From NCBI GenBank assembly GCA_026874595.1, contig CM049320.1, positions 2,506,501 through 2,570,500 on the forward strand: a stretch of 64,000 nucleotides of DNA, read 5' to 3'. This DNA is from Sipunculus nudus. Taxonomy: Eukaryota > Annelida > Sipuncula > Golfingiida > Sipunculidae. Both the position numbers and the translations under genes were made by a program. This document shows positions 12,001-24,980 of this stretch, one piece after another. Positions within the stretch are counted from its first letter, which is position 1. The number at the start of each line of letters is the position of its first letter. Below the pieces are notes generated by a model. The model did not search any database. It saw only the letters and a list, made by a program, of their open reading frames with translations, and had not been told where the DNA came from.

Positions 12001-15000
12001 TTCAACGTAAATCTGCAGTGGGAACCTGTCAATATGTAATGTGCAGCCACATATCCAGCCCATATTGCATACCTTATTACCGTTTATCAATATTATTCTT
12101 TTTAAAAACTATGAACAATAATCTCTTTGTTTTGGTAAGAGGAAATGGCAAATCGGTGGATTTCAGTCAAACGATTCCATACTTTTGGTGTATTATACTT
12201 TTATATACATCAGAGGTGTGATCTGCAAAGATGTTGCAGCAAGAAAAAATTATCAAATTCTGCATGGAAATCTAATGGCACTTTTGGAATCTGAAAATTA
12301 TATAACCGATATCAATAACCGATATATATGGAATTTTTTTACATCAATGTCTTAAGTAGGAAAATGTGTTATTGTTTGAAGGTTCATAAACATTTTTTTA
12401 AAAATAATTTTCTTTCAGACATATTGTAATCAACCATTTTCAGATAAGTTTTGTCTACCCTAACTGTGTGCCAATTTTGAAGATGAAGGATAGGGTGCTT
12501 CAAAGTTATGATTTTCGCAAAAATAATACATGTCGGCAGATTTGACTTTGAAGGTCCAGGTCACAGGATTTTAAACTCTTTTGAGAACTTGTCCTCTAAA
12601 ATATTTAATTTTGATCTTTAGAAAAATACATTTATCGACTTGGTAACAATGAATTTGCTTGTTTATCCACCAAATATGGAATATCCAAGGTTAAGGCCAG
12701 TCTCATAGTAAAGGCCATTACCCTAATTTATATCGCCCTCATATCTATATATAACTCATATCTATGCATGTACATAATATGATAGAAATCTGTCCATTAT
12801 ATTTTGACTTATGATCACAATACTCTGGAGGGTATTAATAGGGGCAAAACAAGAAAAGGATAACAGGTTGCTTAACAGTCTCGTGTACAAGAGCTGTCTG
12901 GAATCTTCGGTCAACTTGTTATTTGGGACCATCCATGTATCCTTTCTTGAGATATTCAAGATTTTGTATGATTTTCGCCGAAAATAGTTATAGCTTTATG
13001 GCTTTATACACATGCATGGATTTACTGGCACTATTCTAATATGTTTTTTCAATGTTTTTCTCGATTATCTTGTAAAGCACTGTTTATTATTATTATTATC
13101 ATTGTCATTATTATTACTACATTATTATTCAATATTGAAATAATCAATATCAAGACCATTCTCACAGTACAGGTCATGACTCGACTTTGAATTGACCTCA
13201 TAATATGAAAACAATCCATCTTTCATTTTTTACTTAAAAAGCCCATGGTACCGTAAACTGGCAAAGATGGAGGTATTTAACACGTGAAAACAAGATAGTA
13301 AGTGGCGCCACCAGTCTCCCGTATAAGTCAAGCTATTCAAACTTGATTTTTGGATCAATCCATGCATGTCTTGAAATATGAAATATGAATTTTAACCAAA
13401 AATTGACCTAAATAAGTTCAAGGTCACTCTCATAGTAAAGGTCATGACCGCAATTCAAATAGGCTTCGTCTCTCACCCATATCTACCCAAAGATCGGTGA
13501 AATACTATTTTTACTTATCTCACAGACAAGATTTAGCGACTGCTTAAACTATAATATATCCAAGTTCCAGATTCATGTTCCCTGTTTTGGATTGTTACTT
13601 GTGAGTAATGTGCCTCATATTATGCTTAGGTGAATAGAACATAATATGTGAGTATCACGTACATTTATTACTGGTCATCTTAAGCAGACCAGTTAGTTTT
13701 CATAGGCTCCCTTTATGATTGTGATTAAATCGTAATGTAAAAGCGAACACATCCTTATAAAGACTCTGATCATTGGTAACCAAACTCAATCTAGTATTCC
13801 TGCCCTTCCTGGATATATAATTACCAACCCTAAGTGAATGGCCAGCACCGGGTAATCGTGGCCTATTAGAAGTTAAAATTGGTAGAGCTGTGTTTGAAAA
13901 ATGACATTTTAGAAATGTCACATCAACCTTGAACATACACAGATCACATAAGTGAGAGATTATACTTTGTTAAGACAGTCATATCTGGCACATGAACGTT
14001 GTTCCGCCATTTTTTGTTAACGAAATTGTACATGTAGTAATATACTCGAGACATACCGTGGCCCCCAGCTACCCCGATCAGATTCGGCTATTATTAATTC
14101 TCGGGTAACTAATGTACTTGGGTGCACTTTGATGGGGTACAATGTAATCGGGTTAACCCTACCCTAAAAAATCTGTTCAAATTCACTCTCAGGGCGCTTA
14201 TGATGTAGGGGCACTCTGATGGGGGTACAACCGTAATTGCCCCAACTCCAATCCAAGATAAGGTAATTGGTCATTGTTGCTAATTTAATTATTGAAAGGT
14301 TACCTCACAGCTTTGTAATAACAGCATAGAACTATTCATTGTAAGAGTTAGCTAAGTTACAAATTTCACTTTGAGCAGTATACCGTTGGCCTTTTAAATT
14401 AGAAATTACAAGGGGAAATTAAGGTTCAGTTTGTATGCTGAGTTAATTGTGTAATAATTATACAGTGAGTGTTCAAATGCTCATCTTCTATAGCACACAT
14501 ATACTAACATTTTCATTTTTTGATATGGCGTTGTCACGTTTTAATTTAGAAATGTAACGTTTTGACGCCGTTCGATCATAAATTAATAACCAATCCTGCT
14601 GTTATGTAAGTTATACATTGGTGTTACATGCATTGCTTCAGATGAAGTTATGGCAATTAGCAGCGATTCCGGAAGCTTTTAAAACCATACATAATAAAAT
14701 ACAGAAAGCTACAAATACACATGACAAAACAATTTGAAAGAGAAAACACATACCCAAGGTAACCATAGGCTTCAATGTCTACTCTAAAAACAGAGAGACA
14801 GAACATACTCAAATCATGTACACAATTTGTTTAAGTATTAAACTTTATTTATATATGAGACAATTTTTCGTAAAATAAAAAAAAAACTCTGACATGAAAG
14901 TACAAATGAAACTACAAGTTGATACCAAGTTTTGTGTAGAAATAAAATTATAACATATCACCACACATCATTTTCTACCACCAGTTACTTTGCATCCGTT

Positions 15001-15118
15001 ATCTTGTGAACTCGAAAGCCAAGCTTACCGGAAAACAGGTAATTTGTAGATATAGGAGCAAGAAGCGAGATAAAAACATGGCAAAATAAAAGTAGTAAGT
15101 TATAACACTGTCTATAGG
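9027..15118. other. Gene-poor stretch
   Basis: No exon is recognised. The first part is probably the 3' UTR of the ankyrin gene (AATAAA at 9143-9148). About 12530-13450 holds diverged words of the AAGGTC-A-GGTCA repeat type, and a GTGGCGCCACC word lies near 13303. About 14060-14240 holds a degenerate repeat with GATGGGG-TACAA words. The remainder is AT-rich without readable structure. Confidence 0.5.
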
Positions 15119-15388
15119 ATGAGCGTTAAACGTAAACGTGCGATTAGATTGGAAGACATTTACTTGGCCTTCTTAGTGACGGATTTTAGAGGTAATCCAG
15201 ACGTCCTCGCCGTCGTTGCGATGATGTCGCTAATATTTGCGCTTCCTGTTTTGATTTTTGAAGAGCTGGTACCTTCGAAATATACTCCTTCATCTAAAAC
15301 TAAAAAGGAAGGAAAAGATGGCGCTCGAGCGCCGTATTTAAGCAAGACAAGGACTCTCGCCCTGGGAGCTCCTTCAGCAATGCAGTAA
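15119..15388 (+). CDS. Small predicted membrane protein ORF, 89 aa
   Basis: An intact ATG-to-TAA ORF of 89 codons, less AT-rich than its surroundings. The N-terminus is basic (MSVKRKRAIRLEDIYLAF), then a hydrophobic segment at about residues 28-46 (VLAVVAMMSLIFALPVLIF) would form one membrane span, followed by acid EEL and a Lys/Arg/Ser/Ala-rich tail. Codons 67-71 contain a perfect 14-bp palindrome. I do not recognise the family. It could be a complete small single-exon gene, a terminal exon, or chance; the composition shift and orderly layout favour a real or recently real coding sequence. No poly(A) signal or promoter decides it. Confidence 0.35.
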   Translation: MSVKRKRAIRLEDIYLAFLVTDFRGNPDVLAVVAMMSLIFALPVLIFEELVPSKYTPSSKTKKEGKDGARAPYLSKTRTLALGAPSAMQ

Positions 15389-15492
15389 TGTCAAGGTGGC
15401 ATGTACTATTTTGTTAATCGAGGCTAAGTAGTAATTAAATGCATATGTGATATTTCCAGCTTAAACATTAAGACCCAGAAGGCTAAAAATGA

Positions 15493-15533
<41 letters not shown>
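15493..15533. repeat. (AT)n microsatellite
   Basis: About 40 bp of uninterrupted AT dinucleotide. Confidence 0.95.
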
Positions 15534-15534
<1 letters not shown>

Positions 15535-16969
15535 CTCTATTAATATTATTATGGCATATAAGGCCGCTTTAGCACACGACACATCATGGTAAAAGAAATG
15601 AATGTTACCTTTAAAGATGTTTTGGAAAAAATGATGTTCAACCATTTCGTTTTGAAAGAAGCCACGAGTCGACTCAATTCAAAGACGATTACCCCCATAA
15701 GAGACTGTTCGTTTATTCCTCCTGGAATATACCATATATAAATAACAAAATGCTTGCGGCCGGCTTTAAAAATAGAGTTAACTGTTGAATAGCTAATTCA
15801 ACCCCTTACGGCTGACAGTCCAACTAGCGGAAAAGGGTGTTCGATTAAATGTCACAGAAGTTCCGCAAATATATAGATTTTGTCAAGAATCCCTTTAACT
15901 GCATGGTATTTTTTATGATAATCAAATCTAAGCTGACAAGAGAGTTGATTACTTTGTAATCGGCAATGCAACAACAAATTAACTGTTCAATGTCAGATTG
16001 TATAATTTCTCAATCTAACTATGAGATGCTTGTCTTTGATCATGGTCATCTGTTATCTAGGTGAGAGTAGGTGTTGATCATCATTAAATACATTTAGTTT
16101 ACATCGTTGTAAATCTCGTGCCAAATCTTTAGAATTCTGTGCCTAGAGAGGACTAAAATAAATCACGGTTTTCATGTTTTATTACAGTGGGGTTTACCTT
16201 AAATGCGTTTCATAAATGATTTATTGATTAATATAACAGTCTAACCGTCTGACAAAAATAAAATAAAATGAAATTATAATAAATGAAATGGTGCTTGTTA
16301 CTTACAGATCCTCCTCTTTATTCACATGAAGAGAACCTATAGCGTTGACCTATATTTAATCGACATGAGTCTTAATCACGGCATCAAAATGAAAATGGTC
16401 CAGTAGGAGAAGATCTGCACTTACTAATTTCTTTTAAACACTTCAGAGATTCGACGAAAATGAAGCGTTTGGGGTTTTAGCTCTTTATAAGGAAAGAAGA
16501 AATATAAGCATTTAAAAGACACAGGAATTCTGTGTCCAAAAGAGGTATGGTCAGGTTGTCTCATGTGTACAACTGTTTGTTGAACCGTCTCTGTGTTGTT
16601 TTATTATTGATTCCATGTAGCGCCAGACCGGCCCTTTTACATAATGGCCAGATTACTGGACATCTGATTCTGAGGATCGCATTAAAAGGCCCCATGAGGA
16701 TGCAAATATTTTCGCATTTTTTACAACGCCTCATTGCTAACAAATATCGTGGCCCTTCAAATAGACTCACTAGACCTTTTAATAAGTTTCTTATCTCTTC
16801 AACGACACCTATCATGTGTATGAAATATTCCGTTATAACCCAATATATTCGTATATTGTTCTGCATGTATGAGAGATTTCTGCCTGCGGTCTGCCTGCTG
16901 ACTGTATGCGGAGATCCGGTTATAAAGCATGGCGTTGACTTGCAGGGCGGTTCTAAATTTGGTTTGTGT

Positions 16970-17002
16970 CACGACTCAGTAGGGGGTCCTAACTGAGTCG
17001 TG
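16970..17002. repeat. Perfect 11-bp inverted repeat (hairpin)
   Basis: CACGACTCAGT at 16970-16980 is matched by its exact reverse complement ACTGAGTCGTG at 16992-17002 across an 11-bp loop. It could fold as a hairpin or be the apposed ends of a small element. Confidence 0.8.
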
Positions 17003-17279
17003 TTTGTCACGGCTAGATTCCATGGTGCCTTGAAACAACGGCATTTTAATATGTGAAGTTGCCAGAAGAGGTCACTACACAGGAACAATACTCTGATGTG
17101 ATCTGTATTCCCCCACTTCACCAGACGTCTGCAATTAACTAACGATTCTGACAAATAGATTGTAGAATGAACAAAACTAGCTAAAATAACAAAATTCCGG
17201 AGAGCTTTGCAAAAGATAGTATATAATTAAAAGAAGGGACCAGCAATTTAGAATTAATGTATAAATGCGGTTGTGCATG

Positions 17280-17520
17280 GTATTGTAATGGAAAAGGTGC
17301 CGGTCATGTGATCAAACGGTCATGGGTCTGAATCCCGTAGCGTCATTTCTTCGCTGATAATGTTAAACAAGTTCTCCGCCATAAGTGTGCTTATGTCCAT
17401 CCAGCATTACTAATGGGTAGAGGAGTAAGTGCCCTCTGCATGTGGCGGACCCTAGCGACCTAAAAACCGTATTTGGTCTCCGTAGCATCCCCGGGGAGCT
17501 ACCAACGAAAAATTAAATTG
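17280..17520 (+). repeat. Possible tRNA-derived SINE
   Basis: A box-B-like word GGTCTGAATCCCG (17323-17335) resembles the RNA polymerase III internal promoter consensus GGTTCGAATCC. It is followed by about 180 bp of moderate-GC, non-coding, SINE-body-like sequence. No cloverleaf forms, so it is not a functional tRNA. Confidence 0.3.
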
Positions 17521-19859
17521 TAAAGTCTTATAAGCCAGTTATTAGGAAAGGGACTTAAAACCTGCAACTTTAATGTGAAGATCTGACGATCTAAAGGTTT
17601 AAAAATGGATAAAATGATGGTTTTTCAGGGATTCAATGAAAATGAAGCATTTTAGGTTATTTCAAGTAGACTTGATCAAACTAATCTAGTCAGTGTTGTT
17701 TTATCCAAGACATTATATATGCTCTACATCTCAACATGCAAGTTTAATGTAAAAATCTGACGATCTAAAGATTAAAAAATGGACAAAATGAATATATTCC
17801 AGACATTGTTTAGGTTCTTCATCTCACAGAGAAAGCAAACCCCATTATATTTGGACGAGTAAATGTATTTATGGATGTCTGTGGGTTCTTGTCTCTTTTT
17901 CCCAGATATTGCACATTTTAACGAGGAACTACGCACCAAATCTTGAACTAATATCTTCTTCTAACCTGTATTGTTGAGTATGACCCGTCAGCTGTTATGA
18001 CCTCATGGTCATTAATAGGTCTTCTATAGGTCAACGTAAAAATAAGGTCATAACCAAGTCACACTGTATAGGCACTGGAGATATTGAAGAATATAGGCCT
18101 TTGGTGGAAATGAAGAATAAGGATGACCTGTTAAAAACAAATATTTATTATTTAAGTATTATCTGATAAACGGTATGTGTTTCTTGAATATTAAACCTAG
18201 AAATAACTTTTAAAATAATAGACATTGAAACGTGAGCAATCATTATGCAAACTAAAAATAATATCACCAGTTTCTTTATTTATTAAAAAAATTTAAGAAA
18301 TTGCTGCCAACAATGATCATGGATTTAATTTGTATACTAATTTTAAAATGTCAGCAAGATCTGCCAATAATTGATAAAATTTAATTGAATATTACTAGCT
18401 TGCGTAAATTTAAGAATGTCACAGATCACCCTATTTTATTGTACTACATTCAATGTATTGCATATTCAATAAGAACGGTAAAATTATGTGAAAATTAATA
18501 ATAACTTATCAGTACAATTATTTGTTATATGTTAGTTAATGTCATATCTAAAAGTCAATTAATGTAAATAATAACTGAATTGCTTCACACAAATTAAATT
18601 GGCAACCGAATGGAAAAATCAGTCCTTTACTGGTCAGATTAATTGTTGATTTCAGATAAGCCTGACGTTCTTTAAATTAACTTCACTTGGAGTAAGTGAT
18701 AGCCGTATTAAATTCTTCAAGTAGTGTGTATAATAAGTTGTTATCCAAATAGTAATTAAAATCCAGAGTCACAGATCAGATGTTAATGAGAGTATTGACT
18801 ATCATAGTTGTCATATTTTCAAATGGTGCTATCTGGATATGTTCACTGTACACATATGATGAATTCGCTTAAAATGGGTGAGTGGGTTGAGCGGGTATAT
18901 TGATATTTACATATTCATTTCCGCCCTCTAGTTTTAAAGTTGAACCTGTAACATCTGAAAAATAATAAACAGGATAATCATGTTTGCACAAACATAACAG
19001 AAGGTCATTCTTCGTCTTTTTTGGCCATGCTTTTAAGTGAATCGGTAAAGGTATGAGATCATTAAAAGTTGTCAGTCAAGTCATCCGCTGCCCGCACATT
19101 AACCATTACCTTCTCCGGAATGTCAGGATATAGCATCCCTGAATTTCATGCAAATGTTGGTAAATGACTCAAATGTTGACAATGAGGCTTTTGTCACATC
19201 AGTTGTATTGGGAAAACTAGTAAACCTTTAATAATCTTCTGTGAAACGGTCATCATTTTTTTAATATTTCACAAAATGATGTCAGGGTTTTAGTCCTTTT
19301 ACCAAGTAAGTGTTCTAGGTATGATTCTTACATCAGGGACAGCAGGTGCTAGCATATCTTAAGTGCCCCCGTCTTCGATCCTTAGTTTATGAGAAAAAAG
19401 AAACAAAACAAATTAACCATAAAAGCCTTCTTGTACGAAACGTTAAGCAAAATTGTTGATATCATCATCAATTGCCTCCCTCGAGGTAGTTGTGACGTGA
19501 TTGACTGCCTGTCTGGACCACGCACTTGCACAAACATGCACTCAAGCAAACAAACAAGCTCACAGTAATGACAGAGACCATGGTATAAGACAAATGTATC
19601 AGTATACATGCACCATATTCAGTATTCCAGGGCTTTCAATAGAAGAACATTTGAAGAGTCCAATACGCTCGGACAAACATTTTGGGAGTACCGTTTGAGT
19701 TTAGAGCGTCCCCCCGGGGGGGGGGGGGGGGGATAAAATGTGTCTAATTTTGAAGGATTTTGTAAAAAAAGTCTTTTTCTTATTTTATGTAATTATCATA
19801 CCATTAAATTATTAGAAATCTTTTTTTTTATATGAATATATGCTCATAGCGCAATGTAA

Positions 19860-20340
19860 GCCTCAGATATCAGCGCGGTGTTTTCACCACTGACGGGATC
19901 GTTTTAGGCAGCCGGTGATGGGCATTGACTGATACAAGTTCCAAAAGCGAGAAAAACGTGCATTCCACCGGACGCTTGGACCCTCAGAACCAAGCGCCCT
20001 TAAGAAATTTTGAGCGTCAGGGACGCTAACCCCGACATTCCGGAAAGCCCTGTATATTCTGATGACAAACTGCACTACTCTAAACCGTGATTTGTCTGCA
20101 GCGCAAACAGGATCTGGTGCACCGTATCGCCTGCCATTTCTGCTGTGCGAACCCTTGCGCCCTCAGCCCTAGGTGATCTATACCCGGACCGCCCTGCCTC
20201 GCTGCCCATTTCTCGAACCAATTTCACTCTCTGCTCTCGTGCCAGACAAAGCACTCTCAACCGCCGACCATAGGCGAGCGCCTCTTCTACAATGACCCCT
20301 GTGTCGTCACCAGTCAACATTCATAATGTCCCGGGATGCA
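19860..20340. other. GC-richer island with open frames on the minus strand
   Basis: This 480-bp block is clearly richer in GC than its flanks. On the - strand it has an 81-codon frame (20320-20075, start MLTGDDTGVIVEEALAYGRR) and, in another frame, a 63-codon one (20075-19884). Neither matches a family I know. It may be a repeat-borne exon or a non-autonomous transposon end, since it abuts a transposon-like word at 20339. Confidence 0.3.
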
Positions 20341-20354
20341 GGGGCGGATCCAGG
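20339..20354 (+). repeat. hAT-like terminal word
   Basis: CAGGGGCGGATCCAGG closely resembles terminal inverted repeats of many animal hAT elements, which begin CAGGG. The matching inverted end (CTGGATCCGCCCCTG) is not found downstream, so at most a truncated element is present. Confidence 0.3.
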
Positions 20355-20458
20355 ATTTAAGTAAAGGAGCGGTCAAACCCAGGACTAATGACAAAACCTT
20401 AAAAAGGATCTCAGATCCGCAGACCCTTAAAAAAAAGATTCGGCTGAAAAGTGTTGTG

Positions 20459-20497
20459 TTTGTGTGTGTGAGTGTGTGTGTGTGGGGGGGGGGGGGC
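20459..20497. repeat. (TG)n then G-run
   Basis: Imperfect TG dinucleotides pass into a run of about 12 G. Confidence 0.85.
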
Positions 20498-20679
20498 AGA
20501 CGTCCTGCTCACCCCTCTTCCCCTAGGAACTGCTTCTAGGATGTTCGCTGTATCATCAACTTTCAGATCATTGACCTAAAACCATGTGCCCTGCGATGCT
20601 TGGTCTCCTCCAACCCGGGGTAAAAAGTAAATACATGAACATACTCATAAACTTTACGTATAGAATGCACATATGCCGA

Positions 20680-20800
20680 AATGTCTAGAGCGCCCACAAC
20701 GCTCGGCTCTCTCCGCTGGTGACCCTGGTTCGATTCCCGGGTCCTCCTCCTCCAAGACTAAAGGAGGCCACCAAGCCATCCATGGAGAGTTCCACGAATA
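20680..20800 (+). repeat. Probable tRNA-derived SINE head
   Basis: TAGAGCGCCCA followed about 45 bp later by GGTTCGATTCC (20727-20737) is the box A/box B arrangement of tRNA-derived SINEs. The sequence before box A is too degenerate for a functional tRNA acceptor stem. Confidence 0.45.
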
Positions 20801-23237
20801 TGTTATTATAATTATATGTAGTAGCACAATCCATTTAAAATAAATAAAGTTTATGGGTTACAAATGCCGTTATACGTACCACCTAGAAAGAACCCTAATC
20901 AGAATGTCACGTCATAAATGTACAATGGAATAGTTATAGTAACACACTTAGAAATACATAAAACAGTTTCATTGTTCACCAGATTTACGAAACCTAGAGT
21001 ATTCGCATCTTATTTACCGTAACGTCTTATTTACCGTACCGTCATTGATGTATAATGCATTTAGAGCACGCGAATGACTGCATGACAACTCCCGATATCA
21101 CTGTCCACTAAATCTGCATGCTGCCTACTGCTTTACATTGCATTGTTATCAAAGTTATGCCTCTCGCTTAAACAGTTTCTGTGCACTGGCAATAACAAAT
21201 ATGTTTAAGCGACATCTAAACAAAATATAAATGAAATCTACTTGACAGGAAGCTACTTTGAGTCCCTAATATTTGAGTATGTGAAGACGTAAGTATTAAA
21301 CACAGTGTGGCAAGCAGGACAACTCCTATACTTCAAACCTCTGTTTATTTGAATGAAGGTCCGCTACTGCTGGAAGTGTTTATATTAACGTCATTTGCGA
21401 TTTTTTGGCGGCTCCCCACTCATGTTATAAACACGTGGATATAAACAATAGGGACAACCTGTAACCTGTGGGATTGGCTCTTTTGGCTTATTTTTTTTTA
21501 TAAAAGTTTCAAGCGGTTATGTCTATTTTACAGACGTCAGATGTATGAATTGGTCACTTAAGTCAATTAAGCATCGGATGGTTCGTAGAAAGGCAAAGGG
21601 GATTTAAGTGATATTTTTCTTTGAAATTTATCTCGAGATCTCGACATATTAAGTCGAGATCAAGATCCCATAGCTTTTGACTGTCCTGCATGCATCCTCC
21701 CTCTTATTTCCAAACAATGTGAAGAAGCTTGTGCTGGTACAATGATAGAACAGCATTTAATTGTTACTATACATAGAAAACTGTCTCAAAGCTACTTATA
21801 AAGTATTTTTAGCTTAGCTGACAGTGAGTTATCTAGCTTTAACGATAATACTTTGTCAGCTACTGTCCGGATTTCCGTAAATCTTGGTGTCCGTTAGCAT
21901 GACACAAATTGTACCCATTTAACCTAGAAGACATGAAGGTAGGTCAAAGGTCAGTCCCCTTGGAAAACGGTATTTTAAGGTGACATTTTTTCTGTGGGCT
22001 CCGAGCCAAAAATATGATTTTGAGTAAACTACAAGTCAGACAGGTCACAACGCTTAACACTTTGAACGAGAAACATCATACTTAATATCTAGATATGTCA
22101 ATGTGAGGTCCCCTTTAATGCCTGCAAGTAGGTCAATGTGAAATATATAATGTGAGATTTTTTATCATTTGAATATCCTGAAAGAAAGACAACCAATTGC
22201 AATCGTTCAATGTGACAGAGTGACAGTCTTTCGATCGGCAGAGCTTAAATTTCAAACTTGAAATCCAGGCGTGTTCATACAGTCTTCTTCGAAACCTAAA
22301 ATTAGGTCACAGTGACCTTTATTATGCAAGTCATGTGCAAATATATTATTTTAACACTGTGAAAGATAGATAGGCACAAATTGTAAATGTTGGACTTAGG
22401 AAATTTATACGTTACATCCAATAATCTTTTAAATGAATATCCGAATCTCGATTTCGATCACTGAAACCTTAATTTAAAAGATCCTGGGAAAGAACTTTGA
22501 TTATAAGCATTCTGCAGTCGGACATGACACAGGTTTAACTGTTGGACCTAGAAACTATTTTCTTAGCATCAAGGGAGTTCCTTGAGAATTTCGATATGGA
22601 GACTTGACATTGAATCAATGAGACGTATTTTGCATGGGCCATAACATGGTTTTGATCACTAAGGAAGTCATTCTTCAAAGTGTTCAACTTGTTTTACATA
22701 CAGATAATTTACATAAGACCATAAATGTTAAATATGATATGCCGCATTTACATTTTAATATCTTAATCTATTAGACCATAGGGTTTGAGCAAAATATGCC
22801 CCAGCATTTGTACAGAAATCTGACAGTTATTTGTTAAATCATCAGTACGATGATGTCAAATTCGGCGAAGAATCATAGCACATGAGGCTACAAAACTGCA
22901 CCTTCAGCTTAACTCCTACGAAAAGGTAAATATTTGTTTACATTTATAGTATTGAAGCGATGTGTATGAATCATATTTTATTATCATTTCTTTTAATTGA
23001 GCAGTCGTAGTTTGTAAATCCACTGATATTGTATCCTTATATTTTACTATGGCCTGCATTCGTGATATTTTCAATAATTTCTATTGTCTGAGGAAAAAAA
23101 CATGCTCCTACCAATATGATTAACATTACATTAAAAATCAATTTTGACACCTACTACATTGATTCGCTGAGAAATCAGATACTGTCCGGTTGTAATTCGA
23201 TCACACAGCGGTTACAATATGAGCTGAGTGGTTTATG

Positions 23238-23239
<2 letters not shown>
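20800..23239. other. Gene-poor stretch
   Basis: No exon is recognised. From about 21900 to 22750 the sequence has diverged words of the dispersed GGTCA/TGACC repeat type (for example AAGGTAGGTCAAAGGTCA near 21937). Confidence 0.5.

Positions 23240-23281
<42 letters not shown>
23240..23281. repeat. (TA)n microsatellite
   Basis: About 42 bp of TA dinucleotide. Confidence 0.95.
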
Positions 23282-23285
<4 letters not shown>

Positions 23286-23640
23286 GATGTTGATAACTGT
23301 TTCTTATGGTGAGAGAATCTGTATTTTTCCTGTACCCTAAGAGAGCAACATATCCTCTGTGTAACAGGCATCTTATATAAATTAACCATGGCCAAATGTC
23401 ATGTATTCATGCATTATATATGTTATTAAAAACAAAAATAAATTCGGACATGGTGAATTTGTGAGTGTTGTAAGGGCCTACAACTTATTCTTTAGATGTG
23501 AGTCCCTAGTTAATCTTCAAAAACCTTTAAGAGCCAACGACAAATGTAAAGAAAGTCTGAATGCATTAAAGCAACAATTTATATTATTATATGTATTGCT
23601 GAGAGGGAAAAATCTTTTAAAAATCTTATTCTAGGAAAAC

Positions 23641-23705
23641 TTGCGGTAGATTTTGAGTACTTTAAAATCTAGCTGTTGGTCACTCGGAAGCGACACAAGG
23701 TCACG
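23641..23705 (+). repeat. Dispersed repeat, copy A
   Basis: Core TTGCGGTAGATTTTGAGTAC and then GACACAAGGTCA. It is the most diverged and shortest of four related copies (others at 24334, 26650 and 30480). Confidence 0.6.
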
Positions 23706-24115
23706 ACCTGCTACAATGTATGTCCTTCAACGCAATTAATAATTGATTATAACTTTCTTTGAAAATTTTAATGTTCTATGGTTCAAGTAGATTACCTGTT
23801 TATTCAGATTAGAGGCTGTCTTTTGGCACAAATTATCCGCGTAAACAGTTCAAGTAAATCTTCCCGGTGAATACTCCAATTAAATCTCGAAGACAATCTG
23901 TTGTAAGTCAGAAGTGAAGTTCAGGTAAAATCCTAAAGGCAAACTGTATATAAAATCTGTATAAAGTCTGTATAAAGTCCATAGAATATCTGTAACTATG
24001 CAGTTATCGAAGTAGGTCCCAAGACTGACGATAAAAAGTCGCACCCTTTAGTGCCCGCTGGTATTTTCCTCGGCTCCAAACACAGCCTCTATCTATAGCT
24101 TTTCCCCCGAAGTCC

Positions 24116-24140
24116 AGAAGCTTCCAGTCCGGAACATTCC
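24116..24140. promoter_or_regulatory. Candidate heat-shock element
   Basis: Five consecutive 5-bp blocks read AGAAG, CTTCC, AGTCC, GGAAC, ATTCC: four of the five are correctly phased, alternately oriented nGAAn units, the pattern bound by heat-shock factor trimers. A TATAG word lies 22 bp upstream. No gene can be attached to it with confidence, so it could be a chance match or part of a repeat. Confidence 0.3.
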
Positions 24141-24333
24141 AAAGAACAAACTAGAATCTTTTAGACTACAACGAACATGCTGTGTTTTTACACACTGCGG
24201 ATAAGCCAGAGTTCAACAAGTGTGGTTCCCATAGCAACGCACAGGGCTTGTGCCTTACACGAATCTGAACGCCAGGCACCTGTCAAGCCATGCAGATTCC
24301 TGTGCATAATAAACAGATACATGTAACAGTATT

Positions 24334-24600
24334 ATGACACAAATACATTCTCACTCTAAAAAATACATTAGTCAAAATACATATATTCAATGGCAGATAC
24401 AGAAAAGCTTCCTTCTTGGTTTATTTAAGTGACATTTGGCAACGCTTTACTAATTGCTAATGGAATAATCTTTTAGAATATCTATACATTTTCACGAGAA
24501 AAGACGGTAGTATTTGAGTACCGTTAAATCTGGCTGCTGGTCTATTGGAGATGACACAAGGTCAAGACTTTCTCTGTTGCAAGATATTAAGTACAATAAA
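24334..24600 (+). repeat. Dispersed repeat, copy B
   Basis: Shares with the copy at 30480 a leader (GACACAAATACATTCTC and AAAATACATATAT), then AGATACAGAAAAG, and the core CGGTAGTATTTGAGTACC followed by GACACAAGGT. Confidence 0.75.
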
Positions 24601-24980
24601 TAAATACACCACTTGCCAATTGTCAACAGATAAAAGTAACCCCTTTCTGGTACCCAAGGAAAAGGCTGCCTTTACCAAATGACTGACCGGGTGGCCTTTG
24701 GTTTAACGTGGAAAAATAGACATTATATGGTTTTGATGGTTCACTCAACGTATTAGTATCCAGGCACACAACACATCACAAGTCAGCGGGTTTAAACAAC
24801 AAAAGTATATTAAAAGAACATAAAAGATACAGAGTTCAAAATCACCTTCCAGATGGGGTTCCCAGCCTATACCGCCTTACTAGATACACCGGTGAATGCA
24901 CTAAACAACCTTAGTAAAAGCACAGACTCTCTTATAGTCTTTAGATCTCTGGGACTAGATATCCTGGGCACAGGCTGGCG

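Larger units (their letters stand above)
15534..19860. other. Gene-poor stretch with repeat fragments
   Basis: No gene is supported. A pair of related fragments sits at about 17574-17640 and 17745-17800 (both contain ATCTGACGATCTAAAG). A GGTCA-rich block lies near 17990-18070. A G-run is at 19713-19732. The GC-richer part 16540-17010 has open frames on both strands but no recognised protein. Confidence 0.5.

Noticed and set aside
16532-16996. 154-codon open frame on + and 101-codon frame on - over the same DNA
   Set aside because: The + frame has no ATG at its start, neither product is recognisable, and overlapping openness on both strands fits a GC-richer repeat better than a gene.
20680-20740. 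Functional tRNA gene
   Set aside because: Box A and B are present, but no acceptor stem or anticodon arm can be paired; fits a SINE head.
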